Positions 1-11,400 of a stretch of DNA of 64,000 bases are shown one piece after another. Every line of letters starts with the position of its first letter. The first letter of the stretch is position 1. The DNA comes from Otis tarda (lineage: Eukaryota; Chordata; Aves; Otidiformes; Otididae), in contig CM048553.1 of NCBI GenBank assembly GCA_026413225.1, forward strand, positions 47,966,001 to 48,030,000. Reading direction: 5' to 3'. Made by a program: the position numbers and the translations under genes. Below the pieces are notes generated by a model, which had not been told where the DNA came from, made no database searches, and saw only the letters and a list, made by a program, of their open reading frames with translations.

Positions 1-2084
1 TAGGAAGCTGCAGATTTATAATGAAGCAGGAAGTAGCAATGTCATCATTTCAGCTGATTGTTTCCCTTGTGCTGGAGTGTATTAACTAAGTAATGCTTCT
101 CTAGGCTGTGTAGAGCCAATTGCATTCTCAAGGGCATCAGGCATGCCTGAAGATAGATGAGTCATTACCTTTGGTACAGCACAAGCGGTATGATATGCAG
201 TCTCAGCAAGTGTTTGTCCATTGAAGTTGGTTAATAACCTATAGCCCTCTCCCATGGCAAGATGCCATAAATCAATCCTTTGTGTGTTCAGCAAACAGAA
301 AGGCTGGTGTATCAACTGCCTCTTCAGTGTCATCCCTTTGTTCCCATTCCTAGAGAAAGGTGTTAATCTGCAAAGAGATTTTTCATATCGTAGACTTCCC
401 CTCCACTTCACTTCCTTGAGAGCGTTCCAGAGGCGACAGTCACAAGGGTAGCCATTAAAACCAAGAGAGAAACACCACAGGGTTTTACGTGAGTGACCGT
501 AACCTCTTGTAGACTTCCTCAAGATTTTGAGAACCTGTGAAATCTCAGAGCCAGCCCCTGGAAAGTAACTTCCTTCTGGGGAAAATGGATGGGACCAGTC
601 AGGAAAACTATTCTATGGCGCTTACTCCGCTATCACTTCTTACTGTTTGTTGGAGGTAAAGCAACAGCTGGCAAAAGCAGTTTTTCCTCTATCAAGAGAT
701 TTAAAGGGGCTTTGGTGCCATTCCAAACCATATGGCAAAGGATTCCTTTTCCTTGACTCCTATGGCAGTCCTCAGTGCAATGCCTGATTAGTTAAGGCCA
801 TGGGCAAGAGGGAGCTACCTTGTAATAGGCAGAAGTTATCAGAGGAAGGAGTTGTGAAGCCTCCGTGGGGTAATGGTGATCACTGCACACTTTCAGTTTT
901 GATATCATGAAAGAGTTGTTCCCTTAGGGACAATACAGTAACAACAAACTATAAAAGGGCAGATTATAAAACTATGAAGAAAATGGTTAACAGCAGGCTG
1001 AAGGGCAAAGAGAAGCACTTAAAAACCATAGAGATCTGCCTGGAGGCTATTTAAGAACGTTGAATTAGAGGCACAGATGGTTTGTATACCTCTGAGCAAA
1101 AACATAGCGTATGAGGAAGGATGAAACTCACAGGGTTATGTGGGAGAGAAGCGTAGTGAGTATAGAAAAGCTGAAAATGCATCCCTTAAAATGACAACTG
1201 CCTGAATGACAGACAGGGAAACATTATCAGGAGAGCGGGAAGAGCTGGAAAGTGTCAGTGCTATGCAAAAGACTGGCAAATGCTGACTTTGGATCCCCAG
1301 GATGAAACACTGAAAAGAGAGATTGTAATAACGTCCTGAGCACTAAGCCTTTGAAAACTGGGCTACTTCACATGAAACTTCACCGGAAAAATAAGGATGT
1401 TCTTAGTCTGACTTAGCTAGCACAAAGAAAAATCTCAATAAAGCCAAAGCGGTCTGCAGTTTTAATATGTGACTAGGCCAAATTTAAGAGTAAAGGAGCC
1501 CATTCAAACATCATTTATCTATACTGGGACTTTAATTTACCTTGTGTTAGATTCAGTGCCAAAAATGATGGTTCTAATCTTTGCCAAAGAAGGTAGAGAT
1601 GAAAAAAAAAATCAAACACTCCTAAAAACTCTAATTTTAGTAAAAGCAGAAAGCCTACATTTTTTTTTTTTTCTGGTATAGCTCTGCACTGAGAGGGAGA
1701 CTATCTGATAAGGATGCAGTGAGGTTTGCAGAGCCTTTTTGCACCAGTGTGTCACCAGGCAGATGCAGCATTTTGTTTTCATGTATCTGAGAATAGGAAC
1801 ACAGTGATTATAAATTAGAAGGGGAACACCTCAAGTATCACAAATCTGATGATGTGTGTAAAAAAAGTGCCCTTGTGAAATCAATGAAAGTTATTTTCTG
1901 CTTTAAAACCAAGGAGAGACAGGGGAAGGTTAGAACAACTATTTTGGCAATAAAAACTTGATGCACAGAGTCTCAGTGGGACTAGAGCCCTGGCATCTAG
2001 GCTGTTTTATTCTACCCAGTTAAATTGAAACAAACAGTTCCGCTGCCCGAGTCTCTTCTTTTCTCCTCTGACATGCCAACTATC

Positions 2085-2330
2085 AAGAGAGAAGAGATGA
2101 AGCATTGTTCTGATTGGTGCCGCAGCAGCAGCAGCACGTTTATAATTTAAGGGCTGCATAAAATTTATGGAGCACTGAGAAGAGCTTAAATCAATTTTAT
2201 GATTTTCATAAATTATTGCGGGCAGACCATGCTTGTGTAGAAAGCTGGTGAAGTTTGAGTTGTTTATCCAATGGACAACAACATTCAAAACAGGAATTTT
2301 CAAAGGCATATTTGGGAATTATGTGTTTCA
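2085..2330. promoter_or_regulatory. Possible conserved non-coding element
   Basis: Single-copy stretch rich in homeodomain-like AT words. It includes a perfect inverted repeat, TTTATGA-TTT-TCATAAA, at 2196-2212. Both arms resemble CDX/posterior-HOX half sites (TTTATG/CATAAA). There is no open frame of note and no repeat signature. The regulatory call rests on texture and motif content only. Confidence 0.25.
2122..2136. repeat. Short (GCA)5 microsatellite
   Basis: Five uninterrupted GCA units lie at the left edge of an AT-rich stretch. The minus-strand frame through them gives a short alanine run. I read this as a microsatellite, because the surrounding frame has no recognisable protein. Confidence 0.8.
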
Positions 2331-3349
2331 GTTTGATGGGAGTTAGAAAACTTCTTCCTTTGAGCTAGTTAGTATTCCACTATTAACTTTTAATCATGCC
2401 AAACTGTTTCAAATACTTGGTAAAAATCAAAATGAGAGGAAGGTCAAATTCAGAGCAATTTTAAAATTCAATTTAAATGCTTATTGTGCTTATAGACAGT
2501 GGGTGTGTAACTTGTCATTCTATTTTAGGTGAAAAAACATTTTGGCACTTGAAGAGTTAGTCCTTTTCTTACCACACAGTGTATTTTCGTGTTGTTATTT
2601 AGGCCCCATGACTGTGAGGAACTTTGTTCTCTCTCAGCTTGAGGCTGTACCTGTGAATTACTCCAGCTGCTACAGAGAAGGATCTGCCTGTAGAGCAGAA
2701 AGAGAAACAATACCTGGTTCCTCATAGCACATTTCAAGGTTATATAAGAAGACAAATATAATTCCATACATTATGGATATGATAGGGCTTGAACTTTCAT
2801 TCTGGACAATTAACCAAGGTGGAGCTGATAAGATACAGTTCCCATATCATCCTAATTTGGGTATTATCAGTGATTGAAAGAGCCCTCCCCTCACTGGGTT
2901 TTACGCCCATCAGGATACAGATAGGTTGGAGATCTTTCATGATATTGGGATGCCTCTGGGCTATAATATTTGGTACTTAATTTTCTGTATTTTAAACTTC
3001 TCTAAGTTCTCTGAAGATAAATAATTGTGTTTTAGGTTATTGCAGACTGAATATGCTAAACATGGTATTAATGGGAAGAACTGTCGCTGAATTCCTCTAC
3101 GCTGGATGGGCAGCTTGGGCGAATTTCTTTTCTGATGTTGCTCCATTGCTCTCAATGAAATGACACTGATAGATACCTGAGCTCCTTACTAGGCCTGAAC
3201 AAGGTAGCCTGAGACAAATAAGTTTAAATTCAGGGATGTTAAGCATTGGACGCTCCACGATCTCACCACTGAACTCCCTCAGCCAACAACACACATAAAT
3301 GATGGGAGCGATAGACTCAGTGCTCATTCTGCAGGAAGGGACCTGTGAC

Positions 3350-4008
3350 TGCTGCGAATTAAAAACTAAACACAGGCCACAGTGTGAGGAAAGCTAATGC
3401 AATTTTGGCTCTATAAATAATGTGTCATGGAGAAGAAATGTGAAGTAATCCTACCCTACTTATTTTCTGCTTCAGTCCTTATCTGGAGTAATGTGCCTAC
3501 TTTTGTGCAATATACTTCAAAAAAGAAAGATGTAGACCAATTGGAAAGTCCAGCAGAAAGTAGTGCTATTGATCAGAAGTCCAGAAAACATGACCTGTGA
3601 AGACAGATTGAAAGAAGTGGGTTTTTACATCTAGAGAAAGGAGGTGTAGGGGATGGAATAAGAATGTGATACCAGTCTTCAGATATGTAAAGCTTGCTGC
3701 GAAGAGGAAAGTAATAAATTGTTCTCTGTGTCCACTGGGAATACAAAAAGAACTAATGGATTTAAATTGCAGCAAAGGAGATTGAAGGAAGACATTAGGA
3801 CAGGCTTTCTAACTGTAACAGTGCTGAAGTACTGAAATAGATTGCCTGGGGAGGTTGTGGGATCTTCATTGCCAGACATTTTTAAGAACAGGTTAGACCA
3901 ACATCTGTCAGGAATGATTTGGGTATAATTGATCCTGCCTTAGGGCAGAGGGCTGGACTAGATGACCTCACAAGGTCCCTTCCAGCCCTATTTTCTCTGG
4001 TTCTCTCA
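3350..4008 (+). mobile_element. Old CR1 LINE, 3' end, diverged
   Basis: Plus-strand 5'-truncated CR1 retrotransposon tail covering the end of the reverse-transcriptase ORF (ORF2) and the short 3' UTR. Recognisable CR1 words in order are: a segment like AAACATGACCTGTGAAGA near 3587; a segment like TTTAAATTGCAGCAAAGGAG near 3760; TTGCCTGGGGAGGTTGTGG near 3842; GGGCTGGACTAGATGACCTC near 3950; and AAGGTCCCTTCCAGCCCTA near 3972. The tail is decayed to a TTCTCTGGTTCTC-like end. It differs at many sites from the younger CR1 copies in this window and reads like the older amniote CR1 type shared with turtles and crocodilians. Its ORF2 remnant is broken in every frame. The 5' edge near 3350 is fuzzy; similarity is clear only from about 3440. 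Confidence 0.9.
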
Positions 4009-4199
4009 TTAGGAAGGCTGATGTGATATTCCTAGGACTTTATCATTCCTTTTAAAAGCAAAAACATGCTATAGTGATGCCAAGAGTCAGATTTAAACTG
4101 ATAATATCTGGAAAAATTCAAAGCTCAAGATTGATATCCCACCCTTAATTGTTAACACTTGAATGCACACAACACTTGTTCAAAGGTTAAACAGTTGGA

Positions 4200-4740
4200 G
4201 GTTACACAACTGAGTCTTTTATGACCCAACTATGATCTTTTTAATAGTGTGAGAATCTTTCTTCTAACGTGTATTAATCGTCCATATTGCAACTTCCATT
4301 TTGCCATTTGAGTGAGTAGCCAGCACTGGTGTTTAGCATCTAACATATTCCAGGTGGGGTCACTCTCATTTCGCATGCCATCACACATTTGGCCACTCAC
4401 TCCAAAGGTCGTTCTCCCACTCCAATTTATCATGACGCTGGTGCTCAGCTTCATTACGTGGCTGTGTTTGAATCACTCATACCACTGTTAATGCGCTTGG
4501 TACGCTCCTCTCCATTCTCAGACACTGGATATTCCTCCTGCTGCTTTCTGCTCACGTGTTCTTTTATTCCTCCTGATAAATTTCATTTTCATCTGTCTTT
4601 TGCTGCTTTCCCTTCAAGCTGTGCTTGCGTTACAAACTGCGGTTCAGCAGTTTAGCAATTGGATGGCATCCAAATATTACCAAATGCCACATCTTTTAAT
4701 ATCAGGCAGAGCAGCTTGAATTTTCTTCCTCGGAGTGCTG
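4200..4740. promoter_or_regulatory. Possible conserved non-coding element
   Basis: AT-rich single-copy block that retains isolated CpGs and several transcription-factor-like words. These include an ATTAATCG homeodomain/TALE-like word near 4273, a CACGTG E-box at 4553-4558 and several TTTATCA/GATAA-like words. No repeat or convincing open frame explains it. The call is an impression from sequence texture and needs cross-species alignment. Confidence 0.22.
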
Positions 4741-5095
4741 TAAAAGACACACTGGCATGTTTTCTGTGCAAATGCCAAAAAAAAAAAAAAAGTTTAACAA
4801 AAGATGGGGAGTGTGAAGCAAGCTGAAATGTCTGCAGTTCCAGAATTTTGTATTTTCCGTGATTTCAGAGTGCAGTTCATGACCCAGATGCTGATTTATG
4901 TAACTCAATGGAAGTGTGCCAGTTTGGAACAGCCAAGAATTTGGCAATGTCACTTCTGTGACTGGTGGTACCTTAGTGTTCAGCGATGTGACCCTGTATG
5001 TTTTTCTCTCCAAAGGCCATGCCTGGCCATTGATGATCAAAGTATTACCAAGTCCTCAGATTCTGAAAAATTCTATGTCAAACCATGAAGTGAGG

Positions 5096-5157
5096 TTATA
5101 ATATATATACCTACACACACACACGTATACTTAGATGTATGTATATATTATATATTT
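5096..5157. repeat. AT/AC compound microsatellite
   Basis: Runs of TA and CA dinucleotides, interrupted by TATGTA words. It is a purine-pyrimidine alternating tract of about 60 bp, likely to vary in length between individuals. Confidence 0.85.
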
Positions 5158-5624
5158 GATTGGAGTTTGGCCCTTTGGTGTTCATGGCTTTTGAGCTCTT
5201 CTCAATACTTACATAAATAAAAGAAACTAAAGTAAAAATAAAACCAGAATAAAACTTTCGACATAATCACAGAATGCTTCCAGAAGCTGAGTCTTGAAAA
5301 AGTTTAACATATACCATGAAAGATGGTAACATTATGACTGGATATTTGGCCATTAAATTGTTTTACTGCATCCAGCAGAGAGAAGGATGCTATCAGTTGT
5401 CTTTCATAATGGTGAAATGCTTGTCAGGGTGCTGTGAGACACCCTTTCCTCTATGTATCTTTGATATTTCCTTGTTATAGATTGACCATATTCACTGAAG
5501 CTATGGGTACTGCATGAGGAGGACTTCCCTTGAGTGCTGTGGGCTTTGGATCAGAGTCAAGAGTAGATTTTGCCATGGTTGCCCACCTGTTTCACTGAAG
5601 ACTTGCCTTTCACATGTTTTGGAG

Positions 5625-5860
5625 ATAGAATCATAGAATAGTTTGAGTTGGGAGGGACCTTTAAAGGTCATCTAGTCCAACTCCCCTGCAAGGAGCAGGG
5701 ACATCTCCAACCAGATCAGGTTACTCAGAGCCCCTTCCAACCTGACCTTGAATGTTTCCAGGGGTAGGGCACCTACCACCTCTCTGGGCAACCTGCTCCA
5801 GTGTTCCATCATCCTCATTGTAAACAATTTCTTCCTTATATCTAGTCTAAATCTACCTCC
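5625..5860 (-). mobile_element. CR1 LINE 3' end, avian type
   Basis: Minus-strand 5'-truncated CR1. On the plus strand it opens with the reversed tail ATAGAATCATAGAATA, followed by AGGGACCTTTAAAGGTCATC, CTGCAAGGAGCAGGGACATC and GGGCAACCTGCTCCAGTGTT. Read on the minus strand it gives the end of ORF2, including residues like RLPREVV, then the short 3' UTR and tail. It stops abruptly at about 5860, where the consensus would continue. This may be ordinary 5' truncation or an adjacent later insertion. It shares its tail sequence with the copies at 30852 and 50480, so the three look like one subfamily. Confidence 0.96.
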
Positions 5861-6350
5861 TGTGTGGTGATCAGGGCTAAATCAAAACAGTCACCCAGTA
5901 AATCCTCCTCGCGGGGAAGGAAGGGGCCTCCTCACGCCACCAGAGCACAACCAGCGTGGACATTTGCCATGTGATACTGTTTCTCAAATTCAGTGAGGTA
6001 AGGTGTTTGCATCCTATCCCACCTCTGCCAACCTCCCGTGTTGGCCTCTTTGCCCTCCGCTTCAGGCTGGCACAGGCAGAGGCCGAATGTGCCTGTGAAT
6101 GACACTCCACCATTTCCCGGGCTCCTCTGCACCTCTGAGGCACTCGTGGAGTCCCCAGTGGCTGTGACGCCAGCTGCTCAAGGGTGGATTTGAGTTCTGA
6201 GTGAGTGAGAGAGAGACTTTTATGTGTGGATGCTAGCTTTTTTATAAGGCACCTTTTAGTGCTTGAGAGCATGTGTAGGCTCTAATAAATAAATGCTTTT
6301 ATCTCAGTGTCGGTTTTAGTGCGGTTATTCAATACCACACACACAAATAC
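5861..6350. other. CpG-bearing stretch with TATA box and AATAAA, origin unclear
   Basis: This stretch abuts the truncated end of the CR1 and keeps more CpGs than its surroundings. On the plus strand it has a TATA-like box, TTTATAAGG, at 6241-6249. Overlapping AATAAA signals follow at 6284-6289 and 6288-6293, then CA repeats. A TATA box about 40 bp before AATAAA is the layout of many retroviral LTRs, and the stretch begins with TG at 5861. However, I find no duplicated target site and recognise no LTR family. It could equally be a chance arrangement or a small promoter. The two strands carry 131-aa and 66-aa frames with no known domain. Confidence 0.3.
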
Positions 6351-7659
6351 ACACCCATGGATCTCTTTGAGCTGTGTGGTTTAGAAAGCTGGTTCCTGGG
6401 TGATGGTTCGAAGGGACAACACTCATTTATTATGAGTTTACACAGGACCTACCCCAAAGGAGCCCTAATCTGTGCTACAGATTAGCCCTAATCTGTGCTA
6501 CAGACTCTGGGCTGCTACTTTAGTACAAAAAATAATAGTAATTTGTAAATGAATCAGGGAGATTTTAAAATCAATCTTCTTCAGCAAACAGCAATTATTG
6601 AAATGGCTGCAGTTATCACTGAGGACTGAGCGTATAAAACGCTTCAAGATACAGAATTGGATTCTATAAACATATAATTCTTTTATCAATAATTCTTATA
6701 AGCAGGCTCCTTTCTAGACTCTCCCTTTTGCCAAAACTCTCCCCTCTATTACATACTGAGCTCATTTCCCTCCTGGATAGTTGCGGATTTGTTGGTATAC
6801 AATTTAATTTTGTTATTGACTGGAATGAACATTTGGAGGGTAAGAATGTCATTGTTATTCATACCTAAAGGTAATCAATAGAGGTACAGAGGAATAAATA
6901 TTTTCTAACCGAGTAAGCATCCTCTCTAGCCTTATTTCCTTTTTCTAAAACCCACAGGACTGTATCCTGGCTGCTGTACATGTGAACAAAGCAGTGAGAG
7001 GCAATAGCATTTACATCTTGTTACCAATGAGGGATCACGAGCAAGAGAAACTTCTCTCCTGGTCTTGGCTCTTCCCATGCTCCAGCTCAGCAGTTACTCA
7101 CTCATAACAACCTATGCCTACTCTTTGATTGCAGTGGCGATAATTATTTGTCCGTCATCAATTTCTTAACCCCGAAAACTACGGAGAAGAAACAAATCCC
7201 TACTTGAGGTGGCTTGACATCTGCTTGGGAATGGCAGACAGCAGTCTGTGGCTACTGTGTTTAAGACAGAGGATGCGAGGTGATATTACAATGATGTGGT
7301 GTCATTACATGAGCCAGGGATCTGTCTGCAAAACGAGTATTATTAGCACATAAAAGATAAAGGAAAGGGGAAAGAATAGCAAAAAGCGGTGGAGTTTGCC
7401 CTGTTCCTGGTCTACTCCACTGTCCAGCTCCAGCTACTCTCCACCGATCGTCAGTGCCCTTTGTGGTGTTTCAGGCCTTTCTTGCTCAAAGACACTCAGG
7501 AGATCTGCACTCACTTGTAGCAAGATTTTGCTTTAATTTATGCCTGAAATCAGTTGGGGGCTAACAGAACGTCAGACCTAAATTTTGCTTTGCTTCAACC
7601 TTTCGTGGGATTTGCAAAAGGTCCTTTGAAAGGATTTGCAAAGGAAATGCTGGAGTGAG
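6351..7659. other. Non-coding single-copy DNA, no gene seen
   Basis: No recognisable coding exon. It contains a 23-bp tandem duplication at 6461-6503. A short stretch near 7120-7190 contains GATAATTATT and mixes CpGs with AT-rich words, a texture often seen in conserved non-coding DNA. The remainder shows no structure I can interpret. Confidence 0.55.
6461..6503. repeat. 23-bp tandem duplication with internal hairpin
   Basis: AGCCCTAATCTGTGCTACAG occurs at 6461-6480 and again at 6484-6503, separated by ATT, so the unit is 23 bp and the copies are identical over 20 bp. Across the junction there is a perfect inverted repeat, TAATCTGT-GCT-ACAGATTA, at 6466-6484. Identical copies imply a recent slippage or repair duplication. 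Confidence 0.9.
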
Positions 7660-8490
7660 AGGGCGGAGGCCGCTGGTACCCCGCCAGCCTCAGGCAGCGG
7701 CTTGTGCATGAACCACACTGCTCCCCAGACCCCACCAGCACCTTCCGCAGCGCTTAACCAATTTTGAGGGGCCCGTGTGGGCCTCGTCCCCTCGGGTCTG
7801 TCAGACGAGTGGGCCCCGCGCTGAGCGAGGGCCGATGACAGGGCCAAGGCCGTCCAGCTGCTCCAGGGAGCCCGGCTTCCCTTCGGGGGAAAGGCTTCCT
7901 TCCCTCAACGCATTGCCTTCAACAGGCAACCCGGCCAAGGCCACGGCGCCTGCCGCCCTTCCCCGCCGGGGCTTCGCGGGCCCGGCGGCTGCAGGGCGGC
8001 GGGCGGGACGGCAGGTGGCGGCCGCGCCTCAGGCAGCGGGGCGGGGAGGCCGCCTCCGCGGCAGGGCGGAGCGGGCAGCGCCAAGCCGGGACGGGGGGGC
8101 CGAGCCTGTTTTCGCGGAGGTTATGGCCGGCCCTGCCGTTACGGGCAGCCGTCGACATCTGGCGACCACCCCCGCCCCCCCCCGCCTTTCATCGTTTGCC
8201 GTCGGTGCTCCCGGCCGCCATGTTGGCTCCGGCCACGCACTGTGCTAGCCTGGGCGAGCGAGAGCTGGGGTGCAGGGAGCCCTGCTGCGGGTGTCGGGGG
8301 CTGGCCGGCCCCCCAGTGACGATGGGCACGGGGTCGAGGCACACCAGGGCCTGCATGCTGCTGTGGCCTCTGACCGCTGCGACCCAGAATTAGTGGCCTA
8401 ATTGATGGGCAACGCTGGGTCAGGCCCCTCGCATTGGGGATGGGTGGGAGATTAACTGCGGGGAGGATCGGGGACTCCCTGCGGGCACCA
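7660..8490. promoter_or_regulatory. CpG island, candidate promoter
   Basis: This is the only long run of dense CpGs outside the LTR in the window. It includes a GC box GGGGCGGGG at 8038-8046, a nearby GGCGGGCGGGAC block around 7998-8009, a CCAAT word at 7758-7762, a C-rich run at about 8166-8187, and GCCGCCATGTTGG at 8214-8226, which resembles the YY1 element common just downstream of transcription starts. Together these suggest an unmethylated CpG-island promoter, possibly bidirectional, for a gene or long non-coding RNA with later exons outside what I can recognise. The open frames inside (157 aa plus, 79 and 67 aa minus) are arginine-, alanine- and proline-rich in the way chance GC-rich translation is. 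An orphan CpG island is the main alternative. Confidence 0.7.
8214..8226 (+). promoter_or_regulatory. YY1-like motif overlapping an ATG
   Basis: GCCGCCATGTTGG differs from the classic YY1 element GCCGCCATCTTG by one core base. In known promoters this element, in this orientation, often sits just after the start site and can contain the start codon. From the ATG at 8220 a 57-codon frame runs to 8393. It has no known domain, so I do not annotate it as a gene. Confidence 0.45.
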
Positions 8491-11400
8491 AAAAAAAAGG
8501 ACCAAAATTAGGGCTTAGACAGCCTTAAAATACAATGAAGGAAAAACAAAGTGGAAAAGATTCCCCTTTCCGACATATGGTACCACTGGCTTCAAGAGCA
8601 GCCTCCATAGCCAGCCCCACGGGGTGTGAGGAAGGCATAGCCCAATTCTGTGTGCCACCGTCGAACCGCTGGTATCACCGATGTCTAAATCTTCCAAGTT
8701 CTCTTTGATTTGGCTGGCTCTATTTGCAGCGTCTGACCTGCCATCTATTCACATTATTTATGATTTCTCTCCCAGCACAGATGTGCCCAGAACTTTATTA
8801 AGCAAAACAAACTGGAGTTGAATATTGAGGCTGAAGTACAATTTGTAATGCCAAAGGAGAGGCCCTAGTAAGGTGTGATTTCTCATATGTCATAAAGTGC
8901 AGAAGGGTTCAGATAAATTAATCAATATTTGTGGAACTGCAGAGTAAAGTTTCCAACTACTGGATGTTTGATACAGGGATATTTAATCATTAGATCTTGT
9001 AAACTTACACTGAGCCAGTATGCATAGGTGATGTCTTAGAAAGGCAGCATGTGCTGAAGACATAAAAGTAATTCTTGAGGAGAGTTAATTTTTCTGATAT
9101 ATCCTAATCTGACCTGTTATGAGAATAGGATCCATGCACACATCAAGTAATGAAACTTGCACATATGATATGGGACAGGAGTTCATCTAAATGGATCTGC
9201 CATTTGGTGGCTGCCTGACTATTCACAGCTGCTCTTCTGAGTGCCAGTCCCCTCCTTTCTGAAATGAGGACAATAATATGACTGTCCTTTTAAAAAGTTT
9301 ATGAAATCTGCTGGTGAGCATTTTCACATGCTGTTTTCTCTTTGTTTTGTAACTAGATTTTTAAATAGAAGTGGGCAGCAACTGAGATTTTGAGCCAAGC
9401 ACTTATGTTAGACATAGCTGAAAAGCTAGTCCTATGTCCACAGGGTCCACCTTTCCTTCATAAACTGGCAGTTCCATAACCTTGAATGCTTTTCAGAGGC
9501 CTCTGAAGACTTAACTGACTAAAACTAAGGGATGAACATTTGGTTTCTTAAACAAATGCATATGCCTATATTATTAAACATGAACATCTAAAGTTAAGCA
9601 TCAAAATTGTTATCTGGCATCTGAACATCTGTTCTGTGTACTCTCATCTTTGTTTAGGTGGTAGCTTTTTAGCTTTCTGAGGCAGAGGCCAGTCCTTTCT
9701 CCATTACAACTTCCAGTTTCCCAGCAGTGTACGTAGTGCAGGGTGCAGGGAAGGTAAAGGAAATCACCTCACCTGCACTGAGGTTCCTTTGCTGCAGCAG
9801 AGCAAGTCCTTTAAGCACCATCTCTCCTAAGCATTTTGAGGCATTGAGCAAAGGTTCCCCAGCCCCACAGTTAGCTGCTGTGGTCCGGCTGATGGGGTTG
9901 CACCAAGACAACACTGAAACACATGCCAGAGAGCAAGGAGAGGGGAGGAAGAAACATGATCTGTCTCCAGACACCTTTATTCTGTCCCATCTTCATTTCC
10001 CTGCCGCTAGGAAGCATAATTTCTGTGTAGGCTGTCTGTCTTCATCCGTGAGGGAGGGAGGCAGCGGTAAGCCAGGCATCAAGGCAGCTCATTATACCTC
10101 GAGAAGGATAGGACCTGTGGGAATAGCTATGCTGCTGCCACTGAACCAGTGCAGGCCAGGGATGATGCCTTGGCCACTGCAGTGAGATCTCACTTAAAGC
10201 TGCAATTTTATCTTTTCTCTGCCAGCCTGGGCAACTGCTCACCTTGCTTATGCCTCCAGTTGTCCCTCTTTGTACCCCCAGTGATGACAAGGGACTCCTA
10301 AGTGAAAATTATTGCAAATAAGTGGGTATAAATATCTATTAAGAATTACAGAAAGTAACACTACTGATAATTAAATTGGCAACCCCATCTGCAGTGCAGC
10401 TGACCAAGGTTAGCTTCACTTTACTTTGGCAGCTGGGTCCACACTGTCTTGAGGTGAAACTTAAGTTCCCCTTTGCCTATCAGGCAGGCAGTGAGCCTGT
10501 AAGCGTAAGTCTTTGAAGCCAGGCCTCTTTACGAGGCTAAGCACGTCCAACATGCTCCAGTGCCACCAGGCACACACGGGGACCAGGGCCACAAACTATC
10601 TGTGGGGGCAGCGGAGCTCACTGTAATTAAAGCCACTCCAGAAGCTGCTCTTTCAGAGAGATCCAGATGAAACCAGAGAGGCTGTTTACTCCATGCAAAA
10701 TAAAGGTTTAAAAGCTCAGGCATCCTTTCTAATCTATAGAAGGGGGGGCTTTGTTGCCGTATCGTGGATATTGCTCTATTTCAGGAAGTCTGAATGAGGG
10801 GCAGTTGTCCCCCTTCCCAGTGGGGGATCACAAACAGGTGCCAGGATTTTATGACCATCTGGGCCTTCTCAGGTTGCTGAACGGGTGGGGGAATCCCTTC
10901 CAGATCCTGCCCCGCTGAGAAGGCGATTCCAGGGGGTTCCTGCTGTGGAAAAGGCTGACAGCCCAGCTCTGCTCTAATTATAGCATCAGAAGGAGGCAAT
11001 ATTAGAGGTACAGATGATAGAGGGTATTTACTGCCCCACTCCTTTCTCCAGGAAGCACCTTCTGTTCTTTGCACCCAGTTTTAGCGGCTCAGGAGTACTG
11101 AAAGCTTAAGAGCTCATGGTGCTTAGACAAAAAATGAAACAAAGAAAGAGTGATTCGGTTTCTTGTATAACAATCTCCACCCTTCAAACTCTGGGATAAG
11201 TGTTTGCAGAATGAGACCCTTCAGTGAAATATGCTTTGAATTTCAAGCCCAAACTTCTTCCACCATATGCAAAGACTTTGTCATCGCACTGATCCTTGTC
11301 ATCACATCTGCTTGATCAAAGCGTTCCCGGACAGAAAGTGGGGGTTGCGATTGCCAAGCAGAAAAAAAAAAATAGTAGCTGTATGCCTTATCCAAGCCTG

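Larger units (their letters stand above)
1..3349. other. Non-coding single-copy DNA, no gene seen
   Basis: AT-rich, CpG-poor DNA with no recognisable protein family in any frame. The longest open frames (146 aa on minus at 82-522, 100 aa on minus at 2007-2309) have no domain I know and a composition expected of chance translation. An A run (about 1601-1611) and a T run (about 1659-1673) lie near each other. The only part that stands out is 2085-2330, listed separately. It could be intergenic or intronic; nothing in the sequence decides which. Confidence 0.6.
4009..5624. other. Non-coding single-copy DNA, no gene seen
   Basis: No protein family is recognisable. The stretch holds an enhancer-like block (4200-4740), an A run of about 14 at 4778-4791 and an AT/AC microsatellite at 5096-5157, each discussed separately. 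The rest is AT-rich with no visible structure. Confidence 0.6.

Noticed and set aside
7775-8248. 157-aa plus-strand frame in the CpG island
   Set aside because: Starts from a non-ATG codon and is rich in R, A, G and P, as expected from GC-rich DNA in any frame. No recognised domain.
9727-10185. 152-aa plus-strand frame
   Set aside because: Starts from a non-ATG codon, overlaps a 101-aa minus frame, has no known motif and no promoter or splice context.
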